A stretch of 8,652 nucleotides of DNA from assembly GCA_013335665.1 (NCBI GenBank), contig JAAXVE010000031.1:1-8652 (forward strand), given 5' to 3'. Shown in pieces: positions 4,372 to 8,652 of this stretch. The position numbers were made by a program, and so were the translations under genes. The notes under the pieces were generated by a model that saw nothing but the letters and a program-made list of their open reading frames with translations, did no database searches and was not told the DNA's origin. The stretch is from Candidatus Falkowiibacteriota bacterium. Lineage in GTDB: Bacteria; Patescibacteriota; Patescibacteriia; Patescibacteriales; GWE2-39-37. The stretch's first letter is position 1; the number at the start of each line of letters is the position of its first letter.

Positions 4372-5691
4372 TTGTTAATCATCGTATTAATATTCGTTGC
4401 GTTGGTTGGTCCAACACTGGCTGATGCAGACTCCCTAAAATTCATAACTTATCCATTTACCAAAGAGAATGTTGTAATAAATACTGGCTGGTACTATGCT
4501 CCAAATAATTTTCACGGAGGTATAGATTATATGATTGACAATGAGGCCGTGGTTGCAGCTGCTGATGGCGTGGTTGAAGATTTTCTTGATGATCAGCCGA
4601 ACACGTATCTTAGTGGAAAGTTTTATTATGGAAATTTCATTAGGATTAATCATGAAAATGGCTACAAAACAACTTATGGCCATTTATTAACAGGATCAAA
4701 ATTGGTTGAAAGAAACCAGCGAGTTTACAAGGGACAACGAATAGCCACCTCTGGTAATACTGGCTATTCAAGTGGTCCGCATCTGCATTTTGAAGTTTGG
4801 GGTCCAAGCTCAGGCGGTGTGTATAGTAATGGTGCATATAAATATGATCCTTACGGACTATATACAGCTGACGGAAATGTCGATCCTTATAGGTCAAATG
4901 CCATGGACGAAACAAAAAGTCTCTGGACCACTAACCCGCCTTCGTACGCTGCATTTAATATTACCAGTTTCAACTTCCCCCTAGGCTCTTCCGAAGGTAT
5001 GGTCCCGAATTGGTCCATGGTTTCGGCTCCGTTGGGCAATGTTTGCAACGGTAACCCCTGCAACGAATGGCGTGTCCAGGTAAACGGTCCTGATCCGGGT
5101 GTCGACAGTCCGAGTTATCCTCCAGGCATCTTCCTGAAGGACGGTTACATCGATTTCTCGGCCAAGGTGACCAATGGAGGCGATCCGCGTTCTGAGGGTG
5201 CGGTCTGGATCATGGATCAATCAGGCAACTGGCTCGGTCCGGTAGGCGTAACTGTCATCAACCCAAGCGACTACAACAATGGTCAATATTGGGATGCACA
5301 CTACAATGTTTACCGCGCTGATCTGTCCGGCCTCAGCCAGACTGCCCAGATGAAACAGTTCAGTATTCAATTGACAAACGGTCACGGTAACCAGGAGTCA
5401 TGGACCTTTGACTGGATCAGGATCGGGACGTTGCTCACTTCTTGGGATTTTACTAGCAATCAGATGGGTTGGACGACACGCAATGCGGTGTCGGACGGGT
5501 TTTTTGGTAATGATTGGTGGCAAATAAATCCCAATGAAACTGACCCTGGTATCATCAGCCTGTACCTGAAAAACGTCGATGCCGCCAGCTACCCATACCT
5601 GAATATCCGTATGACGGTGAGCAATGTGCCAGCCGGTTTCAGGATCGGCGGGATGTATTTTGAAAAGATAGGTCCAGGGGCATCCGAATAA
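4372..5691 (+). CDS. M23 (LytM-type) metalloendopeptidase, N-terminal part of the interrupted gene
   Basis: Predicted secreted zinc endopeptidase that cuts peptidoglycan cross-links. Numbered from TTG 4372, the signal-peptide core is residues 1-19 with likely cleavage after A-D-A. The M23 domain spans about 23-172. Zinc ligands H48 and D52 (HGGID) and H139, with catalytic H104 (YGHL) and H137 (HLHFE), are all present, so the fold should be active. Residues about 199-352 form a beta-sandwich module like a carbohydrate-binding domain. A second begins at W358-D-F and is cut by the frameshift; the last residues (GASE) are out of frame. The TTG directly follows an in-frame TAG and has no SD of its own; the natural start is probably ATG 4354. 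Base composition rises from AT-rich to GC-richer at about 4920-4990, between the M23 domain and the first sandwich module. Confidence 0.8.
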   Translation: MLIIVLIFVALVGPTLADADSLKFITYPFTKENVVINTGWYYAPNNFHGGIDYMIDNEAVVAAADGVVEDFLDDQPNTYLSGKFYYGNFIRINHENGYKTTYGHLLTGSKLVERNQRVYKGQRIATSGNTGYSSGPHLHFEVWGPSSGGVYSNGAYKYDPYGLYTADGNVDPYRSNAMDETKSLWTTNPPSYAAFNITSFNFPLGSSEGMVPNWSMVSAPLGNVCNGNPCNEWRVQVNGPDPGVDSPSYPPGIFLKDGYIDFSAKVTNGGDPRSEGAVWIMDQSGNWLGPVGVTVINPSDYNNGQYWDAHYNVYRADLSGLSQTAQMKQFSIQLTNGHGNQESWTFDWIRIGTLLTSWDFTSNQMGWTTRNAVSDGFFGNDWWQINPNETDPGIISLYLKNVDAASYPYLNIRMTVSNVPAGFRIGGMYFEKIGPGASE

Positions 5692-5743
5692 CTGGCCTTT
5701 TTGCGAGGCTAATTCCGTCAAGTTTACCGATGGTGAAGTATTT

Positions 5744-7465
5744 GTGGATGGTGACGCGCATTGGTATACCATGAAAATGAGCGCTAACACGAATTGGAGC
5801 GGCAGTATACCCCGTATCCGCATCGACCCCTTCGCAAAAGGCTTCGCTGATGCATCGGACAAGATATGGATAAGCCAGATCGAACTATTCAATATGCCTA
5901 GATCAAATGTTACCGGTTACACAGGAGGCTACACTCTGGTTATGGGTGACGAGTCGGAACAGGAGTTGCCGCCTCTAATACCTACTTACACGCTAGATAG
6001 AGTGACTACAAGCCAGGGAGCTGCAGCTAACGATCCATGGGATCCGATCAACGAGACCTCCTCATTCCTGACGAGCAATGGCAACGTATTTGTCTGGTTG
6101 AAACTTAACAACGTTTACAAACCATTGTCGGTTAACTTTAAGTGGTACAACCCGAACGGCACATTGGTTTTAGATGACCCGTATACGACCACCGACCCAT
6201 TAGCAAGCGGGCAGCAGTACTGGCCATATTATGTGCTTTACGAACCGTTCAGTATCGGCTCTGTGAACATGTTCGGACAATGGCGCGTCTATACCTATGT
6301 CGAGGGCGTCCAGGTAGGCTCCAATAATTTCACCCTGAACCCGGCACTACTGCCGGTGTCAGGCTTGCAAGTTTCTGGCATAACGGCAACTTCCGCCACC
6401 CTGACTTGGTCTCCCGTGAATTACGCCAACCGCTACTACGTCTATCGCGATGGTGTAGCGATAGCCGACACAGACCAGACTAACTTCATCGATTCTTCTT
6501 TAACGCCACGCACGAGCTACGTTTACAAAATAGTGGCAAGTTATGATTCATCAGTTTCCTCGTCTGGCGATTTGCAGGTAACAACCTTGCCTACAGTGCC
6601 GAATGTGCCGACCGGGTTGACGACAAGCAACATCACTGCTTCTAGCGTCACTCTAAGTTGGCAATCAGTAGCAGATGCCGGTGCTTACAATGTCTACCGG
6701 GATGATGTCCTGGTCGGCACCGTATCTGGCACCAGTCATACCAGTGCTGGCCTCAATTCAGCTACCAGCTACACGTTCTATGTCACGGCTTTTAACGGCC
6801 TTACGTCTGTGCCATCGGCCAGTCTGACAGTGAATACGCTCTACGCCACGCCGAGCCCGGCCACTAACCTGGCTATCAGCAGCGTTACCAGCACGAGCGC
6901 CAGCCTAAGCTGGACAGCCGGCGCGAACGCCTCGAATTACAAGGTTTACCGTGACGGCGTCCTGGTTAAAGAAACAGCTCAGACGAGCTGCGTCGACTCG
7001 GGCCTAACCCCTTCGACCTCTTACGTCTATCACGTAGTAGCCACGAACGGCGACCTGTCAGCTTCGCCTAGCCAGAGCGTCACGACAACAACCAGCGAGC
7101 TGGTAATCGACCGTCTAATGGCAACCGCTGTGACTGCGAATACAGTTTCATTGGTTTGGCCGCAGATAACCGATGCTACCTCCTGTCAGATTTACCGTAA
7201 CAACGAATTGATCGGCGAGACCAGTCAGACCAGTTTTGTCGACAGTGGTTTGACTTCCGCAACTCTTTACAGTTATTCAGTGTATTGCATGTCTAATGGT
7301 GCTCCTTTGGCACCTATTGTTTCGAGCTTTGCTTTGCCAGTCGATGTGACCGTAATTGGAAATGCCTTCACAACCATCTCCGCTTCGGATAATGGTGGCA
7401 ATAGCACAGTCCAAGGTTACCTGTCCTACATGGACAAGATGAGTTTGGCGGTTACAACTTTGTAG
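5744..7465 (+). CDS. C-terminal part of the interrupted peptidase gene: beta-sandwich remainder, Ig-like module and four fibronectin-III domains
   Basis: The frame is open from 5672, and the segment before GTG 5744 (HPNNWPFCEANSVKFTDGEV) reads as a direct continuation of the upstream protein. No SD or signal peptide supports an independent start. Numbered from GTG 5744, residues 1-52 finish the second beta-sandwich (ending I-S-Q-I-E-L-F-N). About 75-200 form an Ig-like module with V-F-V-W-L-K-L, W-Y-N-P-N-G and G-Q-W-R-V-Y. Four fibronectin-III domains follow at about 204-284, 285-368, 369-451 and 452-532. A 41-residue tail lacks LPXTG or a membrane anchor, so the product is probably released or held by binding. 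Such modules usually act in adhesion or as spacers. The region is GC-richer than the M23 part. Confidence 0.75.
   Translation: MDGDAHWYTMKMSANTNWSGSIPRIRIDPFAKGFADASDKIWISQIELFNMPRSNVTGYTGGYTLVMGDESEQELPPLIPTYTLDRVTTSQGAAANDPWDPINETSSFLTSNGNVFVWLKLNNVYKPLSVNFKWYNPNGTLVLDDPYTTTDPLASGQQYWPYYVLYEPFSIGSVNMFGQWRVYTYVEGVQVGSNNFTLNPALLPVSGLQVSGITATSATLTWSPVNYANRYYVYRDGVAIADTDQTNFIDSSLTPRTSYVYKIVASYDSSVSSSGDLQVTTLPTVPNVPTGLTTSNITASSVTLSWQSVADAGAYNVYRDDVLVGTVSGTSHTSAGLNSATSYTFYVTAFNGLTSVPSASLTVNTLYATPSPATNLAISSVTSTSASLSWTAGANASNYKVYRDGVLVKETAQTSCVDSGLTPSTSYVYHVVATNGDLSASPSQSVTTTTSELVIDRLMATAVTANTVSLVWPQITDATSCQIYRNNELIGETSQTSFVDSGLTSATLYSYSVYCMSNGAPLAPIVSSFALPVDVTVIGNAFTTISASDNGGNSTVQGYLSYMDKMSLAVTTL
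6353..7339 (+). repeat. Four tandem fibronectin type III domains
   Basis: Units begin near 6353, 6596, 6848 and 7097, each about 80-84 residues. Each shows a conserved Trp in strand B (T-L-T-W, T-L-S-W, S-L-S-W, S-L-V-W), a Y-x-V-Y-R-D/N-x-x strand C (YYVYRDGV, YNVYRDDV, YKVYRDGV, CQIYRNNE) and a G-L-x-x-x-T-x-Y strand F (GLNSATSYTF, GLTPSTSYVY). Units 3 and 4 share a near-identical T-S-x-V-D-S-G-L-T. The DNA is similar enough between units to allow recombination that changes copy number. Confidence 0.85.
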
Positions 7466-7523
7466 CCCTTTGACCGCCATACTGTTATTTAGAAGTAATT
7501 GTTTAAAATGAAATACTCAAGAT

Positions 7524-7556
7524 AATCCGCAATATTGAAAGTTGCGGATTTTTTTT
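7524..7556 (+). terminator. Intrinsic terminator after the peptidase gene
   Basis: AATCCGCAA (7524-7532) pairs perfectly with TTGCGGATT (7542-7550) around a 9-nt loop, followed by T to 7556. This separates the peptidase gene from the last gene and suggests that the interrupted gene was, or is, a normal transcription unit. Confidence 0.88.
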
Positions 7557-7678
7557 GCGCACTTTGTTAGTAGGGGTGAATGTTTTGGATGGTTTTTTTT
7601 GCTCTGGTTTTTTTCTATTTTGAGTGCTAATCTTAAGGAACGATTACCTTGCGCCCATAACATGAAATAGGCGGGCGA

Positions 7679-7684
7679 TATAAT
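7679..7684 (+). promoter_or_regulatory. -10 element of the DUF475 gene promoter
   Basis: A perfect TATAAT lies 18 bp before the ATG at 7703. No good -35 box sits 16-18 bp upstream (CATAAC is at the 17-bp position). Transcription would start near 7691, leaving about 12 nt of leader without an SD. The rest of the 7466-7702 gap holds the terminator and T-rich DNA with nothing else that I recognise. Confidence 0.5.
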
Positions 7685-7702
7685 TATTCAAATATAGAAT
7701 TT

Positions 7703-8647
7703 ATGGCATTCAGTTATATTTTAATCATCCTGGGCTTGGTCGTCTTTGAAGTTATTTCAAGCATCGACAATGCCATTGTTAATGCGCACATCTTAAAGAC
7801 GCTGCCTGAGAAATATCGCAAGATCTTCTTGGTCTGGGGCCTTTTCCTGGCCGTGTTCGTGGTCCGCGGGCTGCTGCCTTTCATAATCGTCTGGCTGGTA
7901 AACACCGACATGTCATTCGTGCAGCTGTGGCACGTGGTCTTTTCGAATGACCCTAGCCTTTTGGAAGATGTCGAACGCTCTAAGCCGATATTACTGCTTG
8001 GCGGCGGCATCTATCTATTCTTAGTTTTCTTGTCCTGGCTGTTCCTGGAAGAAAAGAAATACGCCTTCCTGGTTGAACACTTCGTACACCGCCAAGGCAT
8101 GTGGTTCTATGCGATCGCCTCTTTTGTCTTGACCGGTTCGATATACGCTGCCATAAATATCAATCCCATCCTGGCTCTGTCAGCCGCTATCGGCGCTTCG
8201 GCGTTTTTCCTAACCGACGGCTTCAAGAAGAATGCGGAGGAAAAAGAGAAAGACCTGCTCAACCCGGGCATTTCGGCTTGGTCGAAAATCCTTTACCTTG
8301 AAGCCATCGATGCTTCTTTCTCGATCGACGGCGTGATCGGCGCTTTCGCTTTTACGATTTCCGTGCCTTTGATCCTGATCGGCAACGGCATAGGCGCTTT
8401 CGTGGTCAGAGAAATAACGATCCGCGGAGTCGATACCATCTCGAAGTTCGCTTACCTTAAAAATGGCGCCATGTACTCCATCGGCTTCCTGGGAGCTTTG
8501 ATGATGCTCGAATCTTTCGGCAAGCATTTCCCGATCTGGGTAGCTCCGCTGAACACCATTCTCTTGCTGTTAGTCTTCCTGTTCTTGTCTTGGCGCGAGA
8601 TCAATATGGAAAAAGAGGCTGAGGCTCAAATAAAAAACATTCAATAA
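7703..8647 (+). CDS. DUF475 family integral membrane protein (TerC/LysE-like, putative metal-ion exporter)
   Basis: A 314-residue multi-pass protein with about eight hydrophobic segments (roughly 3-25, 40-66, 95-116, 132-150, 152-170, 208-238, 260-280, 285-300). Two acidic membrane motifs form an internal pair: F-E16-V-I-S-S-I-D22-N-A in the first segment and L-E200-A-I-D203-A-S-F-S-I-D209-G-V-I-G in the second half. This duplicated E-x-x-x-S-x-D-(N/G) pattern is typical of DUF475 and the related TerC proteins, some of which (Alx and YkoY relatives) export manganese. Transport and metal choice are inferred for this protein. A charged loop (K-K-N-A-E-E-K-E-K-D, about 175-185) links the halves, and the tail is soluble. 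ATG 7703 is the first start after a TATAAT box, with no SD. No partner gene is visible. Confidence 0.85.
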   Translation: MAFSYILIILGLVVFEVISSIDNAIVNAHILKTLPEKYRKIFLVWGLFLAVFVVRGLLPFIIVWLVNTDMSFVQLWHVVFSNDPSLLEDVERSKPILLLGGGIYLFLVFLSWLFLEEKKYAFLVEHFVHRQGMWFYAIASFVLTGSIYAAININPILALSAAIGASAFFLTDGFKKNAEEKEKDLLNPGISAWSKILYLEAIDASFSIDGVIGAFAFTISVPLILIGNGIGAFVVREITIRGVDTISKFAYLKNGAMYSIGFLGALMMLESFGKHFPIWVAPLNTILLLLVFLFLSWREINMEKEAEAQIKNIQ

Positions 8648-8652
8648 TATAA

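Larger units (their letters stand above)
4354..7465 (+). pseudogene. Secreted M23 peptidase with beta-sandwich and fibronectin-III modules, interrupted by an amber codon and a frameshift
   Basis: I read the two ORFs described separately as one gene of about 1040 codons. Codon 6 is TAG (4369-4371), between MKKDN and the hydrophobic core of the signal peptide. A second break lies at GGGG 5677-5680: the first frame stops at 5689-5691, while skipping one G gives GPGHPNNWPFCEANSVKF and continues the beta-sandwich in the second frame. Domain order would be signal peptide, M23, two beta-sandwich modules, an Ig-like module, four fibronectin-III domains and a short tail. Two lesions in one otherwise undamaged gene may mean early decay, sequencing or assembly error, or regulated read-through and frameshifting. 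The sequence alone cannot separate these. Confidence 0.6.

Noticed and set aside
1880..4920. Integrated mobile element suggested by the AT-rich stretch.
   Set aside because: No integrase, transposase, terminal inverted repeats or target-site duplication were found. The composition difference is kept as a finding, but no mobile element is called.
5398..5892. A 164-residue ORF on the - strand, across the frameshift site.
   Set aside because: It lies opposite the beta-sandwich coding sequence and shows no family motifs; the + strand continuity across GGGG is much better supported.
6353..7339. CRISPR array or tandem DNA repeat in the region with repeated motifs.
   Set aside because: The repetition is at protein level with a period of about 245 bp and fits fibronectin-III domains; there are no short identical repeats with unique spacers.
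4369..7465. Genetic code change with TAG as a sense codon, to explain the amber at codon 6.
   Set aside because: The same gene ends at a TAG, five other confident genes end in TAA, and no other in-frame TAG is seen in them. One codon is not enough evidence for recoding.

Overview
The window looks like a chromosomal piece of a small-genome bacterium, most likely of the Candidate Phyla Radiation (Patescibacteria, Parcubacteria-like). This is inferred from a short MscL, a compact RlmN, a DUF475 membrane protein, large secreted fibronectin-III proteins, and native genes that mostly lack Shine-Dalgarno (SD) sites and start close to their predicted promoters. The lineage is an inference. All complete genes lie on the + strand, and no RNA gene, transposase or CRISPR array is visible.

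Layout. Positions 1-240 hold two copies of an imperfect 36-bp repeat, a strong intrinsic terminator between them, and a possible mscL promoter. Positions 241-576 encode a short mechanosensitive channel (MscL). A good promoter set in a 10-bp inverted repeat (592-631) drives a small basic ORF (653-835) that overlaps rlmN (780-1784), the 23S rRNA A2503 methyltransferase. A long terminator closes that unit. Positions 1985-4198 hold three related lipoproteins with the same lipobox position, a Ser/Thr-rich linker and the same W-to-W motif. The first two are 9 bp apart. The third has its own promoter and an almost identical copy of the first gene's leader.

Positions 4290-7465 hold a leader peptide ORF and one large secreted protein of about 1040 residues. 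Its parts are a signal peptide, an M23 (LytM-type) endopeptidase with all metal ligands, two beta-sandwich modules, an Ig-like module and four fibronectin-III domains. As given, this gene carries two lesions: an amber TAG at codon 6, just after an excellent SD and ATG, and a one-base frameshift at a GGGG run near 5680 that splits it into two ORFs. A terminator follows. The last gene, 7703-8647, is a DUF475/TerC-like membrane protein, possibly a metal-ion exporter.

The most interesting structure is compositional. From about 1880 to 4920 the DNA is clearly AT-rich, while both flanks are GC-richer. The right-hand switch falls inside the peptidase gene, at the end of the M23 domain. The only well-placed SD sites in the window belong to that gene's 5' end. 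Together with the tandem lipoproteins and the two lesions, this suggests an accessory cell-envelope island with a mosaic, possibly decaying, wall-hydrolase gene. No single feature proves a new system.
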